A DNA stretch of 64,000 nt, from contig NZ_LT607750.1 in assembly GCF_900090235.1 (NCBI RefSeq), forward strand, positions 4,207,001-4,271,000. The letters are read 5' to 3'. Below are positions 25,404 through 33,318 of the stretch, in pieces; within the stretch, counting starts at the first letter, position 1; each line of letters starts with the position of its first letter. The position numbers and the translations under genes are program-made. The notes under the pieces were generated by a model, which had not been told where the DNA came from, did no database searches, and saw nothing but the letters and a program-made list of their open reading frames with translations. This stretch comes from Micromonospora echinaurantiaca. Lineage in GTDB: Bacteria; Actinomycetota; Actinomycetes; Mycobacteriales; Micromonosporaceae.

Positions 25404-26168
25404 TCAACCAACCCGAGCGGGACGCCAGCGGGCCGGGGCGACCGGACGGGCCGGCACCGACACGCGGCCCGGCTCCGGCCGGCCCGGCCGGAGCCGGGCC
25501 GCGGCGGCGTACGCCTCGGCGGCCAGGGCTCGGGCCGCCTCGGCGGCCAGCTCGGCGTCCCGCCACGCCGACCGCTCCCGCTCGGCGGCCAGCCGGTAGC
25601 CGGCCCGGCGCTGCTCGCGTACCGCCCGGGCGAGCACGATCTCCTGCTGCACCGGGTGCCGCCGCGGGTCCCAGCCAGCCCGGTGGCAGAACACGTCGGA
25701 CAACTGCCGAGCCGACAGCTCCCCCCGCCAATGGGCGGCCATCGCCGCGTGGTGCAGCCACCGCTCCCGGGCGGCGTACTCGGCCGGCGTGCGCGGGGTG
25801 CGCGGGGCGGGCAGGGCAGCGGCCCCGACGAACCGGCGAGCGGCGGTCTCCGCCTCGTCGTACGCCTGCCAGGCGCGCTCCACCTCCGCCTGCGCGGCGA
25901 GCCAGTCGGCGCGCCGCCGCCGGGCGGTCTGCGCCGCCCGGGTCGCGGCGACGGCCACCTCCTCGGCGTACCGGCGCAGGTCGGCGAGGTCGGGTTCGGC
26001 CGGCTCGGCGGCCGCCGGGGCGGGCTCCTCGTCGGTGGCGCGCTCGGGGCGGGCGACCAGCACGGTGAGCACGGTCAGCGCCAGCACGAGCAGGCCGGAC
26101 CAGATGGCCGCGGCGCGCGGCACGTCGATCAGAAACTGGTGGTAGAGGACGGTCTCCAAGGTCGGCAC
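25404..26168 (-). CDS. Ala/Arg-rich single-pass membrane protein with coiled coil
   Basis: 254 aa, not recognised. One transmembrane helix near the N-terminus (AAAIWSGLLVLALTVLTVL) is followed by a long charged helical region (DLRRYAEEVAVAATRAAQ and an Arg-rich AERERSAWRDAELAAEAAR segment) that should form coiled coils. Start candidates are GTG 26168 and TTG 26159; the TTG has GAGGTG 6 nt upstream and is nearly as likely. Its neighbours are unrelated. Function unknown. Confidence 0.6.
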   Translation of the reverse strand: MPTLETVLYHQFLIDVPRAAAIWSGLLVLALTVLTVLVARPERATDEEPAPAAAEPAEPDLADLRRYAEEVAVAATRAAQTARRRRADWLAAQAEVERAWQAYDEAETAARRFVGAAALPAPRTPRTPAEYAARERWLHHAAMAAHWRGELSARQLSDVFCHRAGWDPRRHPVQQEIVLARAVREQRRAGYRLAAERERSAWRDAELAAEAARALAAEAYAAAARLRPGRPEPGRVSVPARPVAPARWRPARVG

Positions 26169-26286
26169 CTCACGGGGGAAGCGGATGCGGAAGCGGGAGC
26201 CGCGTCCGGGCGTCGTGGGGACACGCCGAGGCCGGACGGGTGCGGAACCGGGGATCGCGGGCGGGGGCGTCAGCCGCCGCGGCGGA

Positions 26287-26634
26287 TCAGACGCGCGGCG
26301 GGGCGCGCGGGGCCCGGACGGCCGGGACCGACCCGGCCGGCGCCGGCGCGGCGTCGTGGCGCGGTGCTGGCGAGGCATCGACCGGTGTCGGCTCGGTGAC
26401 CGGACCAGCCGGCTCGGCGCGCTGCTCGGCGCCGACGGCCGTCGACGCGGACCCGGCGCGCGCGTCGGCGTGCACGGACGCGGCGGAGCACGCCGCCGGC
26501 TCCGGCTCGGCCGGGGCGGCAACCGCGCCGGGTGTGCCGAGGGCGATCGCGACGGCGACGGCGAGGCCGGCCGTCAGCCGCGCGGCCCAGCGCGCCACCC
26601 ACCACAGCGGACAGGCGAGCGCGACCGGAAGCAC
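26287..26634 (-). CDS. Possible small secreted Ala/Pro-rich protein
   Basis: 115 aa from the GTG at 26634. The N-terminus looks like a signal peptide (hydrophobic LPVALACPLWW, then AGLAVAVAIALGTPGAVA) with a plausible AVA/AP cleavage site; the rest is low-complexity Ala, Pro and Glu. There is no clear ribosome binding site and the family is unknown, so it may be a spurious frame in high-GC DNA. In-frame GTG 26670 would add 12 residues. Confidence 0.38.
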   Translation of the reverse strand: MLPVALACPLWWVARWAARLTAGLAVAVAIALGTPGAVAAPAEPEPAACSAASVHADARAGSASTAVGAEQRAEPAGPVTEPTPVDASPAPRHDAAPAPAGSVPAVRAPRAPPRV

Positions 26635-26727
26635 GACGACAACGCTACCGTCCGGTCCGGTCCCCCGCACCGCCGCCGGGCGTGTCGCGGCTTCGCCGCG
26701 CCGAGGGCGCCGACCAGGGTGGACGGC

Positions 26728-27939
26728 TCAGCGCGAGTCGACGTACGCCGATGGCCGGTCGAGCGTGCGCGGACCCGGCACGGCAACCTGCGCGACCGTC
26801 GGGCCGGCCGGGGCCGGCAGCGGGTCCGGCGCCGCGACCGCCGCCGGGCCGCCGATCGTCCGCTTCGGACGGCGCGGAGCCAGCCGGCGCATCATCGGCG
26901 TCTCGACGTACCGATGCAGCAACGCGGCCAGACCCAGGTTCAGCAGCAGGAAGCCGAGCACCACGGCCACTCCCCACCAGCCGGTGAAGCCGGTCCCCCA
27001 GTCCCCGGTGAGCCGGAGCACGGTGATCATCACGAAGACGTGCACCAGGTAGAAGGCGAACGAGACCTCACCGAGCCAGACCATCGGCCGGGACCGCCAC
27101 GGTGAGCGCCGGCCCCGCACGTCGGCGTCCGCCGCCGCGGTGATGACCAGGATGTACGCCACCGAGAGCAGCGCCGCCCACAGCTCGGCCCGGACCCACT
27201 GAGCGGCGACCACCCAGGTGACCGCGAAGATCAGGCTGGCCAGCGGCAGGCCCGGCCCCCGCCAACGGCCACGACGCATCAGCTCGGCCGCGGCCACTCC
27301 CATCCAGAACTCGAGCGACCGCACCGGCGGGAAGACCTGGGTGAACCACCAGCGGTCGGCCTCGGGCACCAGGGCCTGACCGGGCCAGAGCGCGAGGATG
27401 AGCAGCGGCACCCCGACCACCACCGCCCACAGTGCCCACGGCCGGGCCCGGCGCACCAGCGGCAGCACCAGCGGCAGGCAGAAGTAGAAGAAGAACTCGC
27501 AGGACAGCGACCAGCTGACCGTGTTGACGCTGTAGAAGTGGCCGGGTCGAGGGTCCCAGGCCTGCAGAAGGAAGAGGTTCTCCAGCGCGGCGCCGACGTT
27601 GACCGGGTCGGCGAACCAGAGCCCCACCAGCAGCACCAGCGCCCAGAGCAACAGGTGGTTGGGGTAGATCTTGGCGAACCGGCGCCGCCAGAAGGCCCGC
27701 CGGGAGTCGCCCGGCCGGGCCGACCAGACCAGCACGAACCCGCTCAGGATGAAGAAGAACTGCACGCCGGACAGACCCAGGGTGAAGAACCAGTTCACCA
27801 CGGCCTGGTGGTCGGGCTCGGCGATGATCCGCATCGTGCCGGCGTGGAAACCGAAGACCAGCAGCGCGGCGATCCAGCGCAGCCCGGTCAGCGACGGCAG
27901 CCGGCTTGCGGACGGCGCGGCGGGGGCGGCGGCCGTCAT
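26728..27939 (-). CDS. Acyltransferase 3 family protein (OafA-like)
   Basis: 403 aa integral membrane O-acyltransferase with about ten helices: LTGLRWIAALLVFGFHAG at the start carries the catalytic-type His of the family, followed by GVQFFFILSGFVLVW and the RRFAKIYP motif. Such enzymes transfer acetyl or other acyl groups from the cytoplasm to extracytoplasmic glycans or lipids. The C-terminus is a 60-residue Pro/Ala-rich tail. ATG 27939 follows a GGGAGTGGGG stretch. Divergent from the pyruvyltransferase gene; it may acylate the same surface polymer. Confidence 0.88.
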   Translation of the reverse strand: MTAAAPAAPSASRLPSLTGLRWIAALLVFGFHAGTMRIIAEPDHQAVVNWFFTLGLSGVQFFFILSGFVLVWSARPGDSRRAFWRRRFAKIYPNHLLLWALVLLVGLWFADPVNVGAALENLFLLQAWDPRPGHFYSVNTVSWSLSCEFFFYFCLPLVLPLVRRARPWALWAVVVGVPLLILALWPGQALVPEADRWWFTQVFPPVRSLEFWMGVAAAELMRRGRWRGPGLPLASLIFAVTWVVAAQWVRAELWAALLSVAYILVITAAADADVRGRRSPWRSRPMVWLGEVSFAFYLVHVFVMITVLRLTGDWGTGFTGWWGVAVVLGFLLLNLGLAALLHRYVETPMMRRLAPRRPKRTIGGPAAVAAPDPLPAPAGPTVAQVAVPGPRTLDRPSAYVDSR

Positions 27940-28257
27940 GCCCCACTCCCGGCCGTCGGCGAGGTGACCAGCACGTACGTCTCCTTCTCGGCGGCGGCGC
28001 GGGCGACCCGCGGCCGGAGCGCCGCAGGTGGCGCCCGGGGCGGAGTCCCGCCCGGGCACCCTACCCGGCGGCGCCGACCGGCTGACCGGGCCGGGGCACG
28101 GCGGTGACGGGCGTCTGTGCACAGGGCGGCCGGTGGCCTAATATTCCCCGAACCCTCAGGTGCGAGCCGCCCGGCCTTGGTGGCCGGCCGGAGTCGAGCG
28201 GTGACGCGGTGTGCGCCCGGAACGCTCCCGAGGGCGGACGAGAGGCGGAGCGGCGAG
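27940..28257. other. Divergent intergenic promoter region
   Basis: 318 bp between the acyltransferase (-) and pyruvyltransferase (+) genes. A good -10-like TAATAT is at 28139-28144 on the plus strand, without a clear -35. A GCCCGGG/CCCGGGC dyad lies at 28033-28057. No gene is visible. Confidence 0.4.
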
Positions 28258-29583
28258 ATGCACCAGCGGATCCTGATGCGGGCCAAGAAGGGCCCGTTCG
28301 ACGTCTACTCCGCGGAGGAGGCGTTCGAGGGCAACTGGATCGGCGAGAACAACGGCAACCTCGTCTTCAGCCACGCCGCCCACAAGCTGCTCAAGACCCG
28401 CAGCACCGAGATCACCTCGAACCAGTTCAAGATCGACCTGCGCGAGGCCGACCTGGTCAACGAGCGGTACGACGTGTTCGTCATCCCGCTCGCGAACGCC
28501 TTCCGGCGCAGCTACGCGCACCGGCTCGTCACGATGACCAAGTTCATCGAGCGGCTGAAGATCCCGGTGGTGGTGCTCGGCGTCGGCGTGCAGACCGACG
28601 TCAACGGCGACCGGGAGTACCTGCGGCCGATCGACGACGTGGTCACCCGGTTCGTCCGGGCGGTGCTCGACCGGTCGCACAGCATCGGCGTACGGGGCGA
28701 GATCACCGAGGGCTACCTGCGCACCCTGGGCTTCTCCGCGGTCGACGTGATCGGCTGTCCGTCGATGTTCCTGCACGGCGACAGCCTGCGGGTGGAGAAG
28801 AAGAAGGCCGCCCTCGACCGGGACGACCGGGTGGCGCTGACCATCTCCCCGTACGTCAAGTCGATGGCGAAGATCATCGCCGCGCACCACGAGCGTTACC
28901 CCAACCTGCGCTACCTGCCGCAGGACCTGAAGACCCTGGGCACCCTGCTCTACGGCGACGCGCCGGAGGACCGGGGCAAGACCGCGGCGATCCCGATCCA
29001 CACCTCGCACCCGCTGTTCGTCGAGGACAAGGTGCGGATGTTCCTCGACCCGTGGACCTGGATGGACTACCTCTCCGGGTTCGAGTTCGCCTTCGGCACC
29101 CGGATCCACGGCACCATCACCGCGCTGGTCTCCGGCACCCCCGGCTACCTGTTCGCGCACGACTCGCGCACCCTGGAACTCGCCCGCTACTTCGACATCC
29201 CGCACCGGGTGATGAAGGACGTGCCGGCCGACGTCGACGCCGCGCAGCTCTACGACGAGGCCGACTACACGGCGCTGAACGACGGCCACAAGGCGCGGTA
29301 CGAGACCATGCTGTCCTTCCTGGCCAAGCACGACCTGGGCAACTCGTTCGCCGACGGCGACAGCGCCGCCCGCTTCGACGCCGAGGTGCGGGCGACCACC
29401 TTCCCGCCCGCCGTGCGGCCGGCCGCCGCCACCGACCGGGACGCCCTGCTGGCCCGGGTGCAGTGGCTGCGCGACCGCAACGCCGGGCTCCAGCAGGAGG
29501 TGGAGACGCTGCGGGAGCAGCAGTTGCGGGCCCGGGTCCGGCGGGCGGTCGGCGGCCCGGTGCGGCGCATCCTGAACCGTTAA
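28258..29583 (+). CDS. Polysaccharide pyruvyltransferase family protein
   Basis: 441 aa. The GWxGxxNxGxxL-like beginning (GNWIGENNGNLVFSHA), the nucleotide-binding-like middle (VVVLGVGVQTD, HSIGVRGEITEGYL), and FGTRIHGTITALVSGTP with the conserved His place it in the CsaB/WcaK family. These add a pyruvate ketal from phosphoenolpyruvate to surface sugars. The C-terminus has a coiled-coil (QWLRDRNAGLQQEVETLREQ) and an Arg-rich tail typical of actinobacterial glycan enzymes. ATG 28258 has GGAG about 7 nt upstream. First gene of the plus-strand run to pseI. Confidence 0.85.
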   Translation: MHQRILMRAKKGPFDVYSAEEAFEGNWIGENNGNLVFSHAAHKLLKTRSTEITSNQFKIDLREADLVNERYDVFVIPLANAFRRSYAHRLVTMTKFIERLKIPVVVLGVGVQTDVNGDREYLRPIDDVVTRFVRAVLDRSHSIGVRGEITEGYLRTLGFSAVDVIGCPSMFLHGDSLRVEKKKAALDRDDRVALTISPYVKSMAKIIAAHHERYPNLRYLPQDLKTLGTLLYGDAPEDRGKTAAIPIHTSHPLFVEDKVRMFLDPWTWMDYLSGFEFAFGTRIHGTITALVSGTPGYLFAHDSRTLELARYFDIPHRVMKDVPADVDAAQLYDEADYTALNDGHKARYETMLSFLAKHDLGNSFADGDSAARFDAEVRATTFPPAVRPAAATDRDALLARVQWLRDRNAGLQQEVETLREQQLRARVRRAVGGPVRRILNR

Positions 29584-29672
29584 CCCGCCGCTCGGCGGAC
29601 GTTCGATGACTCCACCTCCGCCGGCCACGTGAGGTTCCGGCGCCGGCCACCCTCGGGGTCGAGGGTGGCGGC

Positions 29673-30794
29673 GTGGTCACTGAGCCGACGCAACCGCCGC
29701 TGCTGAGCATCGTCGTCCCGGTGTACGGCGTCGAGGCGTATCTGTACCAGTGCCTCGAGTCGGTCCGGGCCGACATCCCGGCCGGCGAGGCGGGCACGGT
29801 GGAGATCGTCGCCGTGGACGACGCCTCGCCGGACCGTTGCGGGGAGATGCTGCGTTCGTACGCCGCCGGCCGCGCCGGCGTCCGTACCGTGCACCTGACC
29901 AGCAACGTCGGGCTGGGGCTCGCCCGCAACGCCGGGCTCGACGTGGCCACCGGCCGGTACGTCTGGTTCGTCGACAGCGACGACTGGCTGCCGCCGGGGA
30001 CGATCCCGGCGGTGCTGGACCGGTTGCGGGCGCACCAGCCCGACGTGCTGATGCTGGACCACCTGCGGGTGCACGAGAACGGCCGGCGGGAGGTCGACGC
30101 GAGCAGCCACCTGCTGCGCGGCATACCGGGCGTGGTGCGCCTGGCCGACCAGCCGCGGCTGCTGCGGGTGCAGCACACCGCGTGGAACAAGGTGGTCCGC
30201 CGGGACTTCCTGACCGATCTGGAGCTGCGCTTCCACCCCGGCTGGTACGAGGACATCCCGTTCAGCCACCCGCTGCTGATCGGCGCGGAGAAGATCTCGG
30301 TGCTGGACCGGGTCTGCTACCTGTACCGGCAGGGCCGGCTCGGCGCGATCACCTCCACCCGCAGCGGCCGGCACTTCGACGCGTTCGACCAGTACGAGCG
30401 GCTGCTGGACTGGGTGCGCCGGCGCCACCCGGACGAGCGACTGCACGCCGAGCTGTTCCAGCTGATGGTCAACCACTACCTGGTGGTGGCCGGCAACGAC
30501 GACCGGCTGCACCCGCACCTGCGGCGCGCCTTCTTCCGCCGGGTCGCCGAGCACTACCGCCGCTACCTGCCCGCCGCTGGCTACCCCCGGCCGGGCGGGG
30601 TGGCCGGGCTCAAGCACCGGCTGGTGGGCCGGAACAACTACCTCGCGTACGCGGCGCTGCGCCGGGCCCACCGGCTGACCGGCCGGCTGCGCCGCGCTCC
30701 CGAGCCCGCGCGGCCTGACCCGGCCGCCGCGGCCGACCCGACGGCGCCGGAGACCGCGCGGGCGGAGGCGCTGATCGGGCGCGGGCAGCCGTGA
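29673..30794 (+). CDS. Glycosyltransferase family 2
   Basis: 373 aa, GT-A fold: LSIVVPVYGVEAYLYQCLESV, VDDASPD, LGLARNAGLDVATGRYVWFVDSDDW (the DxD motif), and the acceptor-side ED in GWYEDIPFSH. An N-terminal domain of about 250 residues is followed by a helical C-terminal part and a Pro/Ala-rich tail. It should transfer a sugar from a nucleotide donor in the cytoplasm. GTG start, 89 nt after the pyruvyltransferase and 130 nt before the pseI gene, so probably part of the nonulosonate polymer system. Confidence 0.88.
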   Translation: MVTEPTQPPLLSIVVPVYGVEAYLYQCLESVRADIPAGEAGTVEIVAVDDASPDRCGEMLRSYAAGRAGVRTVHLTSNVGLGLARNAGLDVATGRYVWFVDSDDWLPPGTIPAVLDRLRAHQPDVLMLDHLRVHENGRREVDASSHLLRGIPGVVRLADQPRLLRVQHTAWNKVVRRDFLTDLELRFHPGWYEDIPFSHPLLIGAEKISVLDRVCYLYRQGRLGAITSTRSGRHFDAFDQYERLLDWVRRRHPDERLHAELFQLMVNHYLVVAGNDDRLHPHLRRAFFRRVAEHYRRYLPAAGYPRPGGVAGLKHRLVGRNNYLAYAALRRAHRLTGRLRRAPEPARPDPAAAADPTAPETARAEALIGRGQP

Positions 30795-30924
30795 GGGGCG
30801 CCGCGCCCGGCGGCCCGTCGGGAGCCGGGCGGCACCCGGCGTCCGCGTTTCCAGGTCGGCCGCGCGAGCAGCGGCCGGCGACGCCAGGACCGCACCCGGT
30901 GCGGACGGACGGACAGAGGTCGGC

Positions 30925-31977
30925 ATGACGACGACAGTGAAGATCGGACCGCACGTGGTCGGGGCCGGGGAGCGACCCTTCGTGGTCGCCGAGATGTCCG
31001 GGAACCACAACGGTGACCTGGATCGGGCGCTGGCCATCGTGGACGCGGTCGCGGCCAGCGGGGCGCACGCGCTCAAGCTCCAGACGTACCGGCCGGACAC
31101 CATCACCATCGACGTCGACACGCCCGACTTCCGCATCTCCGGCGAGCACGAGCTGTGGGGCGGGGAGAACCTCTACCGGCTCTACGAGCGGGCGCACACC
31201 CCGTACGAGTGGCACGAGCCGATCTTCGCGCGGGCCCGGCGGCACGGGCTGACCGTCTTCTCCTCGCCGTTCGACGCCTCCGCCGTGCGGCTGCTGGAGG
31301 AGCTGGACGCCCCGGCGTACAAGATCGCGTCGTCGGAGCTGGTGGACCTGCCGCTGATCCAGCTGGTCGCGAGCACCGGCAAGCCCCTGGTCATCTCCAC
31401 CGGGATGGCCACCGTCGCGGAGATCGACGCCGCCGTGCGCACCGCCCGGGATGGCGGCGCCGCCGGCATCGTGCTGCTGGCCTGCACCGCGTCCTACCCG
31501 GCGCCGCCCGCCGACAGCAACCTGCGCCGGCTGCCGGTGCTGGCGGACGCGTTCGGCGCGCCGGTCGGGCTCTCCGACCACACCCCGGGGATCGGCGTGG
31601 CGGTGGCCTCGGTGGCGCTGGGCGCCTGCTTCATCGAGAAGCACGTGACCCTCGACCGGGCCGACGGCGGGGTCGACGCGGACTTCTCGCTCGACCCGGG
31701 CGAGCTGGCGGCCCTGGTGGTCGAGTCCGAGCGGGCGTACGCCGCCCTCGGCGGCACCGCGATCGGCCCGACCCCGGCCGAGCGGGAGGGGCTGCGCTTC
31801 CGCCGCTCGCTCTTCGTGGTCGAGGACGTCCGCGCCGGCGACCCGGTGACGGCGGCCAACGTCCGCTCCATCCGGCCCGCGGGCGGCCTGCCGCCGGTGG
31901 AGATCGACCGGGTGCTCGGCCGCACCTTCACCGTCGACGTCCCGCGCGGCACTCCGCTGAGCTGGGACCTGATCTGA
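30925..31977 (+). CDS. pseI: Pseudaminic acid synthase (PseI/NeuB family)
   Basis: 350 aa. NeuB-type TIM barrel with AEMSGNHNGDLDRAL, LKLQTYRPDTITID, SSPFDASAVRLLEEL, KIASSEL and GLSDHTPG, then a C-terminal SAF (antifreeze-like) domain (about residues 285-350, FVVEDVRAGDPVTAANVRSIRPAGGLPP). The SGNHNG, QTY.PDT and LYERAHTPYEWH segments are PseI-type rather than NeuB-type. It condenses phosphoenolpyruvate with 2,4-diacetamido-2,4,6-trideoxy-altrose to give pseudaminic acid. Genes pseB, pseC and pseG are about 7-14 kb away on the same strand. Confidence 0.88.
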   Translation: MTTTVKIGPHVVGAGERPFVVAEMSGNHNGDLDRALAIVDAVAASGAHALKLQTYRPDTITIDVDTPDFRISGEHELWGGENLYRLYERAHTPYEWHEPIFARARRHGLTVFSSPFDASAVRLLEELDAPAYKIASSELVDLPLIQLVASTGKPLVISTGMATVAEIDAAVRTARDGGAAGIVLLACTASYPAPPADSNLRRLPVLADAFGAPVGLSDHTPGIGVAVASVALGACFIEKHVTLDRADGGVDADFSLDPGELAALVVESERAYAALGGTAIGPTPAEREGLRFRRSLFVVEDVRAGDPVTAANVRSIRPAGGLPPVEIDRVLGRTFTVDVPRGTPLSWDLI

Positions 31978-32006
31978 CCCACCCGGCCACCCGGCCACCC
32001 GGTCCC

Positions 32007-32044
32007 GCTGCCCCGGCACGGCGCCACGCGCCGGCTGGGGCAGC
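32007..32044. terminator. Hairpin after pseI
   Basis: Arms 32007-32014 (GCTGCCCC) and 32037-32044 (GGGGCAGC) pair over 8 bp, with further pairing inside. It lies 29 nt past the pseI stop and before the convergent PPTase-like gene. The spacer upstream contains a short direct repeat of CACCCGGC. Confidence 0.6.
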
Positions 32045-32102
32045 TCGACAGTTCCCGCGCCGGTGGTCGAAACCCGGCGCGTTCATCAAGGTAAGCGCCG
32101 GT

Positions 32103-32579
32103 TCAGCCGGCGGTCGGTGGCGGGGCGAAGGCGACGGTGACCACCAGGTCGCCCAGGCGCAGGGTGCGCCAGAGCGCACCGGTACCCGGCGGGACGACCA
32201 GGCCGTGCCGGCGCCACCAGGCGGCCATCGGCACGTCGGCGAGCTTGCAGAGGCACTCCGCGCGGGTCCACCGGGCCCAGAAGTCGGCCGTGCCGAAGCG
32301 GCCAGCCAGCGCCGGCGGGACGGCCGCCGCGACCCGCTCCGCGTCGACGGCCACCCGCCAGCCGGCGGTCGGGCCGTACCAGCCGACGCACCGGCCGTCG
32401 TCGAGGTGGCTACGGGTGACCGCCGTGGCCAGCTCGGCGGGGGTACCGACCCGCAGGTGCCGGTCAGCGGCGCCGAGCAGCGCCGGCACCGGGCGCGGCC
32501 CGGCCGCCGACGCCAACCGAGTCACCGGCGCGGGCGGCGCGGGCCGGACGACCCCGGCCGGCTCAGACGGACGCGGCAC
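32103..32579 (-). CDS. Phosphopantetheinyl-transferase-like protein, shortened
   Basis: 158 aa. The core of the 4'-phosphopantetheinyl transferase fold is visible: VAVDAERV (metal-binding Asp/Glu), then FWARWTRAECLCKL, which matches the WxxKExxxK motif with Glu and the final Lys kept. The usual family is about 210-240 aa, and the normal N-terminal half is weak or absent. It overlaps the SDR gene by 17 nt and is the last gene of the ACP/ligase/SDR operon, so a role in loading that ACP is attractive. It could also be a degenerate relative. Start GTG 32579. Confidence 0.6.
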   Translation of the reverse strand: MPRPSEPAGVVRPAPPAPVTRLASAAGPRPVPALLGAADRHLRVGTPAELATAVTRSHLDDGRCVGWYGPTAGWRVAVDAERVAAAVPPALAGRFGTADFWARWTRAECLCKLADVPMAAWWRRHGLVVPPGTGALWRTLRLGDLVVTVAFAPPPTAG

Positions 32580-33318
32580 CGTCGACCACGATGACCTGGC
32601 CGTTGATGTTGGTCTGCTCGCGGAGCAGCATCCGCACCACCGGCACCACCTCCGCCGGCTCGGTGAGGTGACCGGTCGGGGTACGGCGCACGATCTGGTC
32701 GAGCTGGGTGGGCCCGAGCACGGCGGACATCTCCGAGGCGAAGAAACCCGGGGCGACCGCGTTGACCAGCATCCGGCCGCCGAGTTCCCGGGCCAGCGAC
32801 CGGGTGGCGGCGTCCATCCCGCCCTTGGTGGCCGAGTACGCGACCAGGCCGGGGAAGCCGCGCTGCGCGCAGATCGAGGTGACGTTGACGATCCGCCCGC
32901 GCCGCCCCCGGGCCAGCAGCCGGCGGACCACCAGCCGGGTGAGCCGCAACGGTGCGGTCAGGTTGGTCTCGACGATCCGGCCGATGTCCTCGGCGGCGGT
33001 GTGGGCGTGCAGCGAGTCCTGCCCCACCGCCGCGTTGTTCACCAGGCCGTCGACCGGGCCGAGTCGCTGCTCCGCCGCCCGCAGGAAGGCACTCGTGGCG
33101 GCGTGGTCGGTGACGTCCACCGCGTCGACGTGCGTCCGGTCCGAGTGCTCGGCGGCGAGCTTCGCCAGCTCCGGGGTGACGGTACGGGCGAAGGCGGCCA
33201 CCCGTACCCCCCGCTCGACCAGGTCGGTGACGATGGCCAGGCCCAGTCCGCGGGAGCCGCCCGAGACGAGCACCACCGAGGCGGGCGGGACGGGTTGGGG
33301 GTCGGCGTGCTCAGACAT
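32563..33318 (-). CDS. SDR family oxidoreductase (FabG-like)
   Basis: 251 aa short-chain dehydrogenase: VVLVSGGSRGLGLAI (cofactor), NNAAV, the catalytic Ser in VNVTSI and YSATKGG 13 residues later, and the C-terminal TNINGQVIVVDGA. The pattern is that of 3-ketoacyl-ACP reductases (FabG). ATG 33318 overlaps the ligase gene by 8 bp. In an operon with an ACP and an acyl ligase it probably reduces a 3-ketoacyl-ACP to 3-hydroxyacyl-ACP, by inference. Confidence 0.85.
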   Translation of the reverse strand: MSEHADPQPVPPASVVLVSGGSRGLGLAIVTDLVERGVRVAAFARTVTPELAKLAAEHSDRTHVDAVDVTDHAATSAFLRAAEQRLGPVDGLVNNAAVGQDSLHAHTAAEDIGRIVETNLTAPLRLTRLVVRRLLARGRRGRIVNVTSICAQRGFPGLVAYSATKGGMDAATRSLARELGGRMLVNAVAPGFFASEMSAVLGPTQLDQIVRRTPTGHLTEPAEVVPVVRMLLREQTNINGQVIVVDGAASV

